Shown: in pieces, positions 17,078-26,224 of the stretch
How positions within the stretch are numbered: position 1 is the stretch's first letter
How the letters are laid out: every line of letters begins with the position of its first letter
Program-made: the position numbers and the translations under genes
Notes under the pieces: generated by a model
Told to the model about the DNA's origin: nothing
The model's input: only the letters and a program-made list of their open reading frames with translations
Database searches by the model: none
NCBI RefSeq assembly: GCF_018613315.1
Contig: NZ_JAGGQL010000024.1
Location: 1 to 64,000 of the forward strand
Length of the DNA stretch: 64,000 nt
Direction of reading: 5' to 3'
Source of the DNA: Bacillus sp. ISL-37
Lineage (GTDB): Bacteria > Bacillota > Bacilli > Bacillales > Cytobacillaceae

Positions 17078-17719
17078 TTAGATGGAAGCCTTTTTCCCCC
17101 ATCTATATCCAATCCAGCAAATCGGATACAATAGCGCCGTAAAAAGAATACAAATAATAATGAATATCGGGCTCAGCAGCGGCTGGAACCAGTCATACGG
17201 TATTAGCTTGAACAAAGTCAGGTTCATAAGAATGATGTTCGGCAGTATGGATAGGATAAACGTCTTTTTCATTAACCTTCTCCCTTTATGGCCAAAGCCT
17301 TTGCCTATCTCATATCCAAGCAGTGCCCAAAAGAAGAGATAAAGCAAAATGATCACAGCAGGTATCGAGGTGAGGCTTTTCCACGCCATGTCAATGAAAG
17401 GGAAATCGAAAAGATTATGTACCAGAGTCAGGATGGTACCGCCAACGAAGAAAATCAGATTGGCCAAAATGAAAACCCATTGAGTTTTCATTGGTGTCGT
17501 TGATAGTTCTTCACGCCAGCTATCCGCAATTTCTTCTGGAGTCCCCAATCTTGAATAAAGTTCCGAGCTGATATCCGCTTCATCTCTTTGTTTACCGTTA
17601 AATTCGCCCAGCATTTCTGTGATATGGCTGTCGTATTCAGCCAAAATCTGCTCTTTGTCTGGATGCTTCCCTAAATGCCTGCCAAGCTCGGTGAGGAAGT
17701 CAGTCTTTAACTGGATCAT
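17078..17719 (-). CDS. DUF1700/HAAS-domain membrane protein
   Basis: A 213-residue protein. The N-terminal helical HAAS-like domain (about 1-70, [22 protein letters not shown] then a [10 protein letters not shown] turn) is followed by four membrane segments. This family is typically encoded beside PadR regulators and is proposed to act as a membrane-bound sensor or scaffold; no enzymatic role is known. It overlaps padR by 20 nt, so translation is probably coupled. The downstream DUF4173 gene completes the module. Confidence 0.87.
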   Translation of the reverse strand: MIQLKTDFLTELGRHLGKHPDKEQILAEYDSHITEMLGEFNGKQRDEADISSELYSRLGTPEEIADSWREELSTTPMKTQWVFILANLIFFVGGTILTLVHNLFDFPFIDMAWKSLTSIPAVIILLYLFFWALLGYEIGKGFGHKGRRLMKKTFILSILPNIILMNLTLFKLIPYDWFQPLLSPIFIIICILFTALLYPICWIGYRWGKKASI

Positions 17720-18047
17720 TTTTCGGTCTCCTGATCACTTTGTTCATAACATTGACGAATTGCTGCCACTCTTCTGTCTTCTCTATGAGGACTTCTCTTC
17801 CTTCTTGAGTGATCCGATAATATTTCCTGGCCGGGCCTTTTTCCTGCTCCTGCCAGTAAAATTCAATGTATTCCTGCTTTTCAAGTTTATGCAGTGCTGG
17901 ATACAAGGTTCCTTCTTTTACCTGAAGACTATGGTCACTTCGCTTATCAAGTTCTTTCACAAGCTCGTATCCATACATATCCCGTTCATTCAACAGCTGG
18001 AGCAGCACAAGGGATGTGCTACCTTTTAAAAGTTCACGATTAAACAT
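17700..18047 (-). CDS. PadR-family transcriptional regulator
   Basis: A 115-residue winged-helix repressor. [20 protein letters not shown] then GYELVKEL and [18 protein letters not shown] are the PadR hallmark, and the C-terminal helix ([20 protein letters not shown]) should dimerise. It is the first gene of an operon with the overlapping DUF1700 gene. PadR proteins usually repress their own operon; the AT-rich motif ATATATACCT...CTAGG just upstream is the candidate operator. The effector is unknown. Confidence 0.93.
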   Translation of the reverse strand: MFNRELLKGSTSLVLLQLLNERDMYGYELVKELDKRSDHSLQVKEGTLYPALHKLEKQEYIEFYWQEQEKGPARKYYRITQEGREVLIEKTEEWQQFVNVMNKVIRRPKNDPVKD

Positions 18048-18057
18048 CCTATCACCT

Positions 18058-18084
18058 ACCTAGTATTAAAAGGTATATATCCGC
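18058..18084. promoter_or_regulatory. Putative PadR operator upstream of padR
   Basis: ACCTAGTATTAAAAGGTATATAT overlaps the promoter and leader of padR and resembles the site near 17000. Both contain CTAGNAT/TA and GGTATATAT at similar spacing. Confidence 0.4.
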
Positions 18085-18125
18085 ATCATAATATAACTTG
18101 GGTAATTTTGCAAATAGAAAATCAA

Positions 18126-18160
18126 AAGCAGACTGCAATCATTTGCAAGTCTGCTTTTTA
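18126..18160 (-). terminator. Intrinsic terminator of gdx
   Basis: AGCAGACT and AGTCTGCT pair, with TTTTGATTTTC on the minus strand after the hairpin, 10 nt beyond the gdx stop codon. Confidence 0.8.
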
Positions 18161-18167
18161 AATATGA

Positions 18168-18491
18168 CTAATTGCTTCCGGATGTTGCTTTCAGTCCAAT
18201 GATGCCGACCAAAATAAAGCCTACGAACATCAGCCTTAAAAGATTGCGCGGCTCTCCAAACAGGACAATCCCGAGAATGACTGCGCCTGCTGCTCCTATT
18301 CCTGTCCAGATTGCATATGCCGTACCTATTGGCAAAGTTTTAACTGCCATAGACAAAAAATAAAAGCTTATTGCCATCCCTACCAGCGTAATCAACGAAG
18401 GTACAGCTTTGGTGAATCCTTCTGTATACTTCAAGCCAATGGCCCACACGACTTCAAATATACCGGCAATAACTAAATAAAACCAAGCCAT
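18168..18491 (-). CDS. gdx: Guanidinium exporter (SMR family, SugE/Gdx type)
   Basis: A 107-residue, four-helix small multidrug resistance protein. The catalytic Glu is in AGIFEVVWAIGLKYTEGF, the sequence that separates Gdx/SugE proteins from EmrE-like multidrug pumps. It should act as an antiparallel dimer exchanging guanidinium for protons. The guanidine-I riboswitch directly upstream confirms the substrate class. AAAGGAG precedes the ATG by 9 nt. It is a single gene rather than a heteromeric SMR pair. Confidence 0.95.
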   Translation of the reverse strand: MAWFYLVIAGIFEVVWAIGLKYTEGFTKAVPSLITLVGMAISFYFLSMAVKTLPIGTAYAIWTGIGAAGAVILGIVLFGEPRNLLRLMFVGFILVGIIGLKATSGSN

Positions 18492-18547
18492 AATTCTTAA
18501 CTCCTTTCATAAGAAAAGCGCAGGCCCTGCATGTGCTGGAGCAGGAC

Positions 18548-18588
18548 TAAAAAAACCCGGAAGATATCGATGGATATCTCCCGGGTTT
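18548..18588 (-). terminator. Riboswitch expression-platform terminator
   Basis: AACCCGGGAGATATC and GATATCTTCCGGGTT pair (one mismatch) and are followed by a T run. The 5' arm overlaps the 3' end of the guanidine aptamer, so ligand binding should prevent termination. Confidence 0.88.
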
Positions 18589-18665
18589 TTGTCCCTCCGT
18601 GTACACAGGCATCCCTGTGCGCCCTCTCTCGGACCAGTCCAGCATAAGCGCCGCGGAACCCTAGA
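18577..18665 (-). promoter_or_regulatory. Guanidine-I (ykkC) riboswitch aptamer
   Basis: On the minus strand it begins CTAGGGTTCCGCGG, continues with ACTGGTCCGAGAGAGG, and ends ACACGGAGGGACAAAAACCC then GGGAGA. These are the invariant ykkC blocks. It controls the gdx exporter and is expected to switch expression on when guanidinium binds. Confidence 0.96.
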
Positions 18666-18721
18666 GGACTTTTTATAAAAGGAATAATAACATAATCTAC
18701 ATCTTCAGTCAAAAATGCCAA

Positions 18722-21079
18722 TCAGGTCTCCTGGAGCTGCTTGTTCATCATTGTTTCATATTCATTTGATGGCAAAGGCGGCGAGTAGAAATACCCCTGG
18801 ACTTCTTGACAGCCAAGTGATTTCAACAGGTCAATCTGCGATGCCGTTTCAACACCCTCGGCAATGACCTTTAACTTCAGGTTCGTTGCCATTGAGACAA
18901 TCGTTGATATGATTTCGCGGTTTTCCTGGGAGTGTGAAATGAAGCTTTGGTCAATTTTCAACCGATCGACTGATAGTTTACTTAAATAGCTCAAAGAACT
19001 GTATCCCGTTCCAAAGTCATCAATGCTGACTTCAATTCCAATTTCTCTTAATGCCTGGAGCTGTGAGTTGATACTGTCTTCCTTCTTGATCATGATGCTC
19101 TCAGTCACTTCGATTTCAATCAACTCACCATAAAGATCGTACTCCTTGAGAGTATGCTGCATGAACTTCACGAAATCCTCCTGGTAGAAATGGATAATCG
19201 AGATATTGATTGAAGTACGAGGAACCTCGAACCCCCGATCCTTCCATGTGACAAGCTGACTGAACACCTGCCTGATGATTAATCTCTCGAGGGGTACGAT
19301 TAAGTTGGCCTCCTCGGCAATCGGGATGAATACACCAGGAGGAATCATTCCGTGACGAGGATGCTTCCATCTAGCCAATGCTTCAGCCCCTGTTATTTCA
19401 TTAGTTGTTGCATTGTATTTAGGCTGGTAAAAGACGGTGAGAGATTTACTATTTATAGCGTTCCGCAAATCATTCTCAAGCTCAAACTTATTCACGTTCT
19501 GATCCACCATACTCTGGTCAAAAAACTGAAAGTGGTTTGCACCGTTTTCTTTTGCCTTATACATCGCCATGTCAGCGTATTTCAGCAATAATTCAAGGTT
19601 ATTTGTATCTTCAGGATACTTGGAGATTCCAATACTTGCCGTGATCAGGAATTCCATGCCCTCCGCAAAAAGCGGTGACTGGAATTCTCGTACAATCTCA
19701 TTGGCAATCTTGTCTGGCTGATTTCCTCCAGTAACAAGAATCGCGAATTCATCACCGCCAATTCTTGCCACAATACATTCCTCTGGCACAACTTCCGAAA
19801 GATTCTTGCCGATTTGCATCAAGATTTTATCACCAAACGAATGCCCGAAGGTATCATTGATTCTTTTAAACCGGTCAAAATCAAGATAAATTAACGAAAA
19901 TGCTTCATCCTTTATAAATAGTGAAGCCATTACTTTCTCTAAGTTCCGTCTATTAGGCAAATTAGTCAGTTCATCATGATATGCCAGATACTCAATCATC
20001 TTGTCTGCTTTTTTCTGTTCTGTTATGTCCCTCACTATCCCAAAGACACCAACTGTTGTATTTTTGACGATAATCCTGACTGCTGTGATCCTCACGTCCG
20101 CATAAGTCGAATCAGCCCTTTTAAGGGTGGTTTCAATCAATTTCGTCTCGCCGCTAAGGACTTTCATGAAATATTTCCTGATTTTCATTTCTTCCTCGCT
20201 GCCGCCAATCAGATCAATGAAATGCAGTCCAGCTAATTCATTAGGCATGTAACCTGTCAGTTCAACTGCCTGTTTATTGACACTTAAAATATTTCCTTGC
20301 AAATCGACCCTGAACACAGAATCAGGGTTATGGCTGAACAAGGATAAATGGGATTGGACATTCTTCATGATGAGCTTTTCGCCAAACAGGTCAGGAACGA
20401 GCATGAATAATAAGTTTGCGGCGGCCATATAAATGAACGGTGCCAGGAAAGAATGGACACCGCTTCCATCCGTAATCTCCATCATTGAAGTCAAGACGAT
20501 ATATGGAATACCTCCTAGTGCCATGCCCCCAAGGACACTCCCTGTATATTTATAATCTTTGATAAACTCATAAATATCCTCGTTTGTAATCTGCATTAAA
20601 AATCTGATCAGCGTGAAGGATGTAACCACTATCATTAAAAATGCCATCACAGATAATATTGGCTGAATCTCGATTGCGTCCCTGAAGATGATATAAAATG
20701 CGGTATACTCTGCCATCATGATACTAGCTGCGATCAATAGGCTGGTGGAAATATACTGCGCTGTGTTCGCAATGTCCCTTTGCGCCAGGCTCAAAGCCGC
20801 ATAGGACCCAACTCCGCAGATACCAAAGAATAACAGAAAAAATAAATAAAAATCGCTCGTCGAAAATGGGACGCCTGCGGAAATAATAACAAACAGATGG
20901 GTCAGCATAAATGTAAGAGCCAAAAGAAGTGAATAAAGGACCATTTTACGTTTTTTTCTATCAGTAGCCTTTTTGATTTGCCTGCTGAACTCAACCGCCA
21001 TTATTGACGAAATGATTAAAAAAACGACAGTCAGAGCTATATTATTAAAGTCGAATATGTACATATGGGGAATATTCAT
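18722..21079 (-). CDS. Membrane PAS-GGDEF-EAL cyclic-di-GMP protein
   Basis: 785 residues. Residues 1-230 contain about seven membrane segments. A PAS domain follows (about 250-355, RVDLQGNILSVNKQAVELTG), then a GGDEF domain with an intact ARIGGDEFAILV (439-450) and an EAL domain starting GAEALARWKHP. EAL catalytic residues are visible: the Glu of EAL, a second Glu in EIEVTES, the Asp pair in IDDFGTGYSS, Lys in LKID, Glu in AEGVET and Gln in QVQGYFYSPP. Both synthesis and breakdown of c-di-GMP are therefore possible; which dominates cannot be told. It is monocistronic, with GAGGGG ahead of the ATG. Confidence 0.94.
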   Translation of the reverse strand: MNIPHMYIFDFNNIALTVVFLIISSIMAVEFSRQIKKATDRKKRKMVLYSLLLALTFMLTHLFVIISAGVPFSTSDFYLFFLLFFGICGVGSYAALSLAQRDIANTAQYISTSLLIAASIMMAEYTAFYIIFRDAIEIQPILSVMAFLMIVVTSFTLIRFLMQITNEDIYEFIKDYKYTGSVLGGMALGGIPYIVLTSMMEITDGSGVHSFLAPFIYMAAANLLFMLVPDLFGEKLIMKNVQSHLSLFSHNPDSVFRVDLQGNILSVNKQAVELTGYMPNELAGLHFIDLIGGSEEEMKIRKYFMKVLSGETKLIETTLKRADSTYADVRITAVRIIVKNTTVGVFGIVRDITEQKKADKMIEYLAYHDELTNLPNRRNLEKVMASLFIKDEAFSLIYLDFDRFKRINDTFGHSFGDKILMQIGKNLSEVVPEECIVARIGGDEFAILVTGGNQPDKIANEIVREFQSPLFAEGMEFLITASIGISKYPEDTNNLELLLKYADMAMYKAKENGANHFQFFDQSMVDQNVNKFELENDLRNAINSKSLTVFYQPKYNATTNEITGAEALARWKHPRHGMIPPGVFIPIAEEANLIVPLERLIIRQVFSQLVTWKDRGFEVPRTSINISIIHFYQEDFVKFMQHTLKEYDLYGELIEIEVTESIMIKKEDSINSQLQALREIGIEVSIDDFGTGYSSLSYLSKLSVDRLKIDQSFISHSQENREIISTIVSMATNLKLKVIAEGVETASQIDLLKSLGCQEVQGYFYSPPLPSNEYETMMNKQLQET

Positions 21080-21504
21080 CCTGCCCCTCGTTTTCTGTCT
21101 GGTTTATTTGCTTTCAGACTAGCGGTCTATGTATGACAATTTCCGGGAAAAAGACTGAAGCTTTCTAAATATTATACAATATTCAACATTAATTGAACTG
21201 TTTTGATCATAATTTTCACAATTTTCAAAACGATCCATTACCAATCTAACGGTAAATTTTATATAATATAAGGAGAAGCAATTCATTTATTTTCTCTAAA
21301 CCCTCCCCGGTTCCTGCTTCAAACACCATGGTAAACCATTTTCAAAATATCACAAAAGCACAGACTCTTACTTTTATATCGGCAAAACCACAGATTTTTT
21401 AACCCAAATCCGCTTACAAGGCTTTACAAATATATAACGCCACTTATGTTATTGGATTATTGTGAAATAAGGGTACTTCCTGCCCTAGAAAGGAGGGGAA
21501 TAGT
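21080..21504. other. Intergenic region, no gene seen
   Basis: This 425-nt divergent intergenic region holds the promoters of the c-di-GMP gene (minus) and the 21505 gene (plus). I find no open frame with a ribosome binding site, no strong hairpin and no known regulatory motif. AT-rich tracts near 21255-21270 (TATATAATATAAGGAG) look like promoter or ribosome-binding debris but lead to no frame. Confidence 0.5.
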
Positions 21505-22167
21505 ATGGATAAGGATAAGCAGAATGACAGAAGAAATATCAAAAATACTTTCCCACGAAAACCTGGCTTAAGAGTCGCAGCTGCAGCAGTCTGGCCAATT
21601 ATCGGTTATCTGATTGACCTCGTGTTTGATTTAATCCCATATGTAACTGTTTTAGGTTCCGTTGGAGGCTTTGCCCTATATTTTCTTTTCACTCACAGGA
21701 CGAAAGAAATACCAAACGATACACCAAAGGTTTGGCCAATCATTGAGACCAGTGTTGAAGAGATAAAAAAAGCAGTACGTATTTATTCGGAACAGCTTCC
21801 AAAAGGCGTCTACCGCACAATTCTCGTTAAGGAAGATAACAGCATTGATGTTGAGCAACTTGCCCCAATCCTTAAAGGCCTTCCATCCCGAAATTTTTAC
21901 ATGTCAAAGGAAACATATGATATTTTCGATGAAGACGAGAAAGATCTCGCACTAACGATAGATAAAGTCCAGAAAGCAGTAGACCTCTATGTTAGGGAGA
22001 ATAAGGAATATCCAATGCTGCCTTATGACCCATTAAACAGGGTGAACTATTATCAGCTTTTGAAGGCCCATTGCCTGGACACCCAACCAGAGATTGAGCT
22101 TTATATCACCAATTACGATGGTCTCGTTACCCATAAAAAACCAAAGAAGAACAGCACAGGAAATTGA
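21505..22167 (+). CDS. Conserved hypothetical protein (DUF3939-like) with a membrane hairpin
   Basis: 220 residues. A basic N-terminal tail is followed by a hydrophobic stretch at about 24-62 that could form two short membrane helices (VWPIIGYLIDLVFDLIPYVT), then a soluble domain of about 150 residues. The soluble part (VEEIKKAVRIYSEQLPKGVY then RTILVKEDNSID, and GLPSRNFYMSKETYDIF) resembles DUF3939 from memory, which is not certain. GGAGG lies 7 nt before the ATG. It is upstream of the CzrA-type regulator but 53 nt away, so co-transcription is possible. No function is assigned. Confidence 0.75.
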   Translation: MDKDKQNDRRNIKNTFPRKPGLRVAAAAVWPIIGYLIDLVFDLIPYVTVLGSVGGFALYFLFTHRTKEIPNDTPKVWPIIETSVEEIKKAVRIYSEQLPKGVYRTILVKEDNSIDVEQLAPILKGLPSRNFYMSKETYDIFDEDEKDLALTIDKVQKAVDLYVRENKEYPMLPYDPLNRVNYYQLLKAHCLDTQPEIELYITNYDGLVTHKKPKKNSTGN

Positions 22168-22220
22168 ATAACTGTGTAAAAGAAAAGATACAGTTATAAT
22201 AGGAGCAGGAGGCGATTAAC

Positions 22221-22541
22221 TTGGAAGAAAAGAAAAATAATTCTCCTGTAATGGAGCTTGATGAGGAAACTTTATTCATCGTTTCACAGACTTTCAAAGC
22301 ACTTTCAGACCCGACACGGCTCAGGATCCTCCATCTTTTGTTCCAGGGGGAACATTCGGTCAATGAAATAGCAGAAAAACTTTCATTACTGCAATCAACC
22401 GTTTCACACCAATTGCGTTTTCTAAAAAACCTCAGGCTCGTCAAATTCAGGAGAGAGGGTACATCTCTATTTTATACGCATGACGACGAACACGTCATTG
22501 ACCTGTTAAAGCAGAGCATAGAACATGCCAGCCATCATTGA
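22221..22541 (+). CDS. czrA: CzrA-type ArsR/SmtB metal-sensing repressor
   Basis: A 106-residue winged-helix repressor. [17 protein letters not shown] and [20 protein letters not shown] are the ArsR/SmtB core. The C-terminal helix has Asp and His in DDEHV and two His in EHASHH, the alpha5 zinc/cobalt site of CzrA. It should leave DNA when zinc or cobalt binds. TTG 22221 is the start, with GGAGG 8 nt upstream. It faces the CzcD-like exporter gene, and the operator-like palindrome at 23549 lies at that gene's promoter. The pairing matches the known CzrA-CzcD system. Confidence 0.92.
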   Translation: MEEKKNNSPVMELDEETLFIVSQTFKALSDPTRLRILHLLFQGEHSVNEIAEKLSLLQSTVSHQLRFLKNLRLVKFRREGTSLFYTHDDEHVIDLLKQSIEHASHH

Positions 22542-22580
22542 TGAGATTGCCCATCAATATTGGCTGGCATGTTTTTTTAC
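22526..22580 (+). terminator. Intrinsic terminator of czrA
   Basis: CATGCCAGCCATCATTGATG pairs with CATCAATATTGGCTGGCATG (about 19 of 20 positions) and TTTTTTT follows. The 5' arm overlaps the last codons and stop of czrA. Confidence 0.85.
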
Positions 22581-22604
22581 ACAATAACCCAACACAGGTA
22601 ATAA

Positions 22605-23528
22605 TCAATTGCAAGGTCCGTGCGCGCATGGGCACCCATGCTCTTCCCCTTCTACCTGAAGGGTACTATGATCAATTCCAAAGCGGTCGTGCAACAGCTT
22701 TTGTGCTTTGTGGAGTACGCGATCATGTGCTCCTTCCCCTTCGACGGCAATATGCCCGCTAAGCATTAAGACACCTGAAGTGATCGACCAAACGTGAACA
22801 TCGTGTACATCTTTTACTTCTGGAATCTTCATTATTTCATCTTTCACTACATTCAATTCAATCTCCTGAGGTGTGCCTTCCATCAAGACATGGAAGCTCT
22901 CCTTTGTCACTCGCCAGCCGCTGATGATGATGAGAATCGCAACCGCAACGCTTGCAATGGGATCCGCAAGTCCCCAGCCAAAAAAGTAGATCAGCAATGC
23001 TGCTGTAATTGCGCCAACCGAGCCAAGCATATCTCCCAGCACATGAAGGAATGCGCTTCTTACATTCAAGTTCTCATCTTTGTCTCCACTCATCAGGATC
23101 CAAGCGGCGATGATATTGACAATTAACCCGATAACCGAAATCGTCAGCATTCCCATGCTTTGTACTTCTGGGGGATCTGTAAAACGTTGGTACGCTTCAA
23201 CAAATATATAAATCGAGATGATGATTAATGTAAGACCGTTTAAAGCAGCTGCAATGATTTCAAATCGTTTGAAGCCAAACGTCTTTGATTGTGTTGCTTT
23301 TCTTTCACCAAGCTTCATTGCGAACAAACTTAACCCAAGCGCAGCCGCATCACTCAGCATATGGCCCGCATCTGATAGGAGTGCAAGGCTGTTTGTGATT
23401 ACCCCGCCAATCACCTCTACAACCATGAAAGTGGCGATCAGGAGAAAAGCCCAGAATAATGCTTTTTTGTTGTTTGTATGACTATGGCTATGACCGTGGC
23501 CATGGCCGTGTGAATGATTATGCCCCAT
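22605..23528 (-). CDS. czcD: Zinc/cobalt/cadmium efflux CDF transporter CzcD
   Basis: A 307-residue CDF exporter with six membrane segments. The N terminus is His-rich (GHNHSHGHGHGHSHSH). The TM2 site HMLSD and TM5 site HVLGDMLGS hold the HxxxD metal ligands, and a C-terminal metal-binding domain carries HVWSITSG and an unusual Cys/His tail (EEHGCPCAHGPC). I chose ATG 23526-23528, which has AGGAGGG 6 nt upstream. The CzrA-type operator just upstream fits metal-induced expression. Unlike the CDF at 11653, all canonical ligands are present. Confidence 0.94.
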   Translation of the reverse strand: MGHNHSHGHGHGHSHSHTNNKKALFWAFLLIATFMVVEVIGGVITNSLALLSDAGHMLSDAAALGLSLFAMKLGERKATQSKTFGFKRFEIIAAALNGLTLIIISIYIFVEAYQRFTDPPEVQSMGMLTISVIGLIVNIIAAWILMSGDKDENLNVRSAFLHVLGDMLGSVGAITAALLIYFFGWGLADPIASVAVAILIIISGWRVTKESFHVLMEGTPQEIELNVVKDEIMKIPEVKDVHDVHVWSITSGVLMLSGHIAVEGEGAHDRVLHKAQKLLHDRFGIDHSTLQVEGEEHGCPCAHGPCN

Positions 23529-23548
23529 ACGTTTCCCTCCTTTTCTTA

Positions 23549-23572
23549 TATATGAATATATGCTCATATATA
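23549..23572. promoter_or_regulatory. CzrA-type operator
   Basis: TATATGA-ATATATGC-TCATATA is a near-perfect inverted repeat of the ArsR/SmtB type, similar to the Staphylococcus czr operator (ATATGAA...TTCATAT). It lies just upstream of czcD, with the repressor gene facing it. Confidence 0.75.
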
Positions 23573-23668
23573 TAATTATGTCTTATTTGCGAAATTGGTT
23601 CAATAAAAAGCTTGTCCATTATTTAAATACCTTTTAATTATAGTTTTTACACAAAAAAAGAACAAAAA

Positions 23669-23782
23669 GCGCAAGCGCCTCGTTCAGCCCCGACAAGCGC
23701 TGGAGGGCCTGACAGTGAAGTCGTTCTTTGACTTCATTGGCAGGACCGAAGCGACTCGAGGGGCTAGGCGCTGGAGCTAGAT
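23669..23782. repeat. Dispersed hairpin element, copy 2 (short form)
   Basis: It matches copy 1 (14796-14962) at both ends and in the core, without the 53-nt insert. Outer arms AAGCGCC/GGCGCT and inner CCTG...CAGG around GTGAAGTC/GACTTCAT can form one long hairpin. The arm bases differ from copy 1 but still pair, so the fold appears conserved. Confidence 0.75.
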
Positions 23783-23838
23783 TAAGAAAACTTCCTGAAG
23801 TTATCCATCTCAATAACTTTATAAATTCCTTAACCAAA

Positions 23839-23862
23839 ATTAAAACCGCTGGAGACCAGCGG
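23839..23862 (-). terminator. Intrinsic terminator of spoVR
   Basis: CCGCTGG-TCTC-CAGCGG hairpin followed by TTTTAATTTTGG on the minus strand. Confidence 0.8.
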
Positions 23863-23874
23863 CTTGTTCTTACC

Positions 23875-25284
23875 TTATAAATACTTGCGATGGATACCCT
23901 TCCCATCATAGGTGTAGAGCATTGTCCTGTTCTCTACCATCGTCTCGATATGGCATTTCCGTCCCCAAAGCTGATGAATATACGGAAGTACTTTTTCCAA
24001 ATATTTAATGTCCAGCTCGATGCCTTCGAAGCCGTGAGTTATATACAACTCCCCATTTTTCAAGTAATCGCCATCCGTCACGGTCAAATATGGGAATCCG
24101 CCATTGACTCTCATGCTGACAAGCTGGTCGCGGACTTGTTCCCACGCTTTATCAACGACTTTGTATTCTCGTCCCTGCTTTTGGAAAAGATACATATCTT
24201 CACGCATGACCAGATCCTTCGTCAAGTAATTGCGTAAAAATGAAATATCTGATTCGATTTCACGGACTTCAAACATTTTTTCCCGGCCTGATCCTGGTTT
24301 TACTCCACGACGTTTCATTTCCTCAGTCGGGTTATTATAACGGTCTTCGATATCTTCAAAAATTTTGATTCCTAAATAATATGGATTGATTCCCGTTTTG
24401 GATGGCTGAACGACCCCGGCATTCAATTTTGCAAACTCGATTGATTCACCGCTCGTCAGGTCCATTTCCCGGAGAATCCGTTGGTGCCAATAAGAGGCCC
24501 AGCCTTCATTCATGATTTTTGTTTCAAGCTGCGGCCAAAAATAGAGCATTTCCTCCCGCATCATTGTCAGGATATCCCTCTGCCAATCATCCAGCTCGCG
24601 GCTATAACTTTCAATGAACAACAGTAGATCTTTCTCAGGGCGCGGCGGGAATTTCTTCTTCTTTACCTTCTCTGTTGATTCGGACTTTGTTGACTCAAGG
24701 GCCCAAAGATCATCATATGGAGTTGCTATTGACGTTGGTTCATCATCGAAATCATCGTCGGCTGACCATGCGAGCTTCGGCCTCATCAACGATGGATCGA
24801 TATGCTCTTCAATGGCTAGCACCGCATCTAAGAAAGACTCCACTGCTTGTTTTCCATGCTCGATTTCATATTTCCGGATTCTCTCTGCCGTTGCTGACAT
24901 GCTTTCGACCATATCCCGCTTCGTATTTTGGAATCGAACATTGTTTTTGAAGAAATCACAGTGTGCCAAAACATGGGCAACAATCAATTTGTTCTGGATC
25001 AACGCGTTTGAATCCAGCAAGAAGGCGTAGCATGGATTTGAATTGATGACAAGTTCATAAATTTTTGAAAGCCCTAAGTCATAATGCAGCTTCATTTTAT
25101 GAAATTGTTTTCCAAAGCTCCAATGCGAAAATCTCGTTGGCATTCCATAGGCACCAAATGTATAGATGATTTCTGCAGGACATATTTCATACCTCATCGG
25201 ATAAAAGTCCAGCCCAAACCCTTTAGCGATTTCGGTAATTTCAGAAATGGCATATTCCAGTGACTTTTGATCTTCCGACACCAT
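23875..25284 (-). CDS. spoVR: SpoVR family protein
   Basis: A 469-residue cytoplasmic protein of the SpoVR family, linked in B. subtilis to spore cortex formation, though its biochemistry is unknown. Recognisable stretches are [35 protein letters not shown] and [15 protein letters not shown]. Length is typical. ATG 25282-25284 has AAAGGGGGAG just upstream, which is better placed than the GTG five codons earlier. It sits in the conserved yhd neighbourhood next to the YhdB-like gene. Confidence 0.95.
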   Translation of the reverse strand: MVSEDQKSLEYAISEITEIAKGFGLDFYPMRYEICPAEIIYTFGAYGMPTRFSHWSFGKQFHKMKLHYDLGLSKIYELVINSNPCYAFLLDSNALIQNKLIVAHVLAHCDFFKNNVRFQNTKRDMVESMSATAERIRKYEIEHGKQAVESFLDAVLAIEEHIDPSLMRPKLAWSADDDFDDEPTSIATPYDDLWALESTKSESTEKVKKKKFPPRPEKDLLLFIESYSRELDDWQRDILTMMREEMLYFWPQLETKIMNEGWASYWHQRILREMDLTSGESIEFAKLNAGVVQPSKTGINPYYLGIKIFEDIEDRYNNPTEEMKRRGVKPGSGREKMFEVREIESDISFLRNYLTKDLVMREDMYLFQKQGREYKVVDKAWEQVRDQLVSMRVNGGFPYLTVTDGDYLKNGELYITHGFEGIELDIKYLEKVLPYIHQLWGRKCHIETMVENRTMLYTYDGKGIHRKYL

Positions 25285-25352
25285 CTCTCCCCCTTTCACC
25301 TCTTACAACAATGTATGAGAAAAAAAGGAGAAAGATGAACAGGTTAGAAACT

Positions 25353-25679
25353 TTACTGCTGTAGTTGTTCGGTAACAGAAAGGCTCAATAACCTGTCACT
25401 TTTCACATCATGGGCGACTTGCACAGTGATAATAACCGTTTTTCTATTGTCACTGACCTTGTATTGAAATGAGTCAAGTACCTGGCGATCGTCTTTCTGC
25501 TTCCTGCCCATATACTTATAATTCCGGACCGTCTCATCGGGAAATTCTTCATTGATTACGGCAGTAGCTATCTTCCCATACTTTTCGTAAGCAGGAGTTT
25601 GAGCATTAATATCCCCTCTTTGGATTCCCATTAACAAAATCAAAAATACAGTTATAGCGAAAAAATACTTTTTCATCAT
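25353..25679 (-). CDS. Secreted DUF3889 (YqzG-like) protein
   Basis: A 108-residue protein with a signal peptide (MMKKYFFAITVFLILLMG, with cleavage plausible near INAQ). The mature domain (PAYEKYGKIATAVINEEFPD then NYKYMGRKQKDDRQV) resembles the DUF3889/YqzG family of small exported Bacillus proteins. No catalytic residues are apparent and the function is unknown. AAAGGAG is 4-7 nt ahead of the ATG. It lies 68 nt upstream of spoVR on the same strand, so it could be co-transcribed. Confidence 0.8.
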   Translation of the reverse strand: MMKKYFFAITVFLILLMGIQRGDINAQTPAYEKYGKIATAVINEEFPDETVRNYKYMGRKQKDDRQVLDSFQYKVSDNRKTVIITVQVAHDVKSDRLLSLSVTEQLQQ

Positions 25680-25865
25680 ACACTCCTTTAAACTGCTCAG
25701 CTTTATAATCAACTTCGGTATGTAGTCATTCTAAGTTCATTTGAATGCCCAATTATACAGGTAAAACTTGAAAACCCCAGTAAACAAGGTCGTCCAACAT
25801 TTTCTGAGGAAGATACGGCGTCAACTCCATATAATATTATCAACTCCTCATAAGGAGGATTGGAT

Positions 25866-26120
25866 ATGAAAAAAACGGATTATGATCGTGCTTTATATTA
25901 CACGCACCGATCTCAATGGGATAACCTACTCATCCTTATGGTCAGGACAGAGGACCAGTTCCTGGCTAAAAAGATTGAACATTTTCTCCACGCTTACAAC
26001 TTTGAAAAAGATTATGCTGTCATTGAAAAACGCCTGTATTCCCTGCTCAGATATATCGACCACGCAAATGTAGCCGCCGGCGATGACTACCTGGAAACCG
26101 CTGTAACCGGCTCGATTTAA
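25866..26120 (+). CDS. yhdB: YhdB-like small protein
   Basis: An 84-residue soluble protein (DYDRALYYTHRSQWDNLLIL, then AKKIEHFLHAYNFEKDYAV) that I associate with B. subtilis YhdB; function is unknown. ATG 25866 has GGAGG 7 nt upstream; the open frame extends two codons further to a TTG. Its location between spoVR and the yhcZ/yhcY genes repeats the B. subtilis order. A bidirectional terminator follows. Confidence 0.8.
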   Translation: MKKTDYDRALYYTHRSQWDNLLILMVRTEDQFLAKKIEHFLHAYNFEKDYAVIEKRLYSLLRYIDHANVAAGDDYLETAVTGSI

Positions 26121-26137
26121 ACAAGAGAATTCCACCA

Positions 26138-26187
26138 AAAAAAATAACACGGCTACCTATATTAAGGTGCCGTGTTTGTTATTTTTT
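26138..26187. terminator. Bidirectional intrinsic terminator
   Basis: Long stem AAAAAATAACACGGC / GCCGTGTTTGTTATTTTTT between the convergent yhdB and yhcZ genes. Confidence 0.85.
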
Positions 26188-26224
26188 ATGCTGTTTCCCA
26201 TTGTTAATTAATGGTTTATCTTTC

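Noticed and set aside
18497-18721. Minus-strand open frame upstream of gdx
   Set aside because: It lies on the guanidine riboswitch and terminator, so it is leader RNA.
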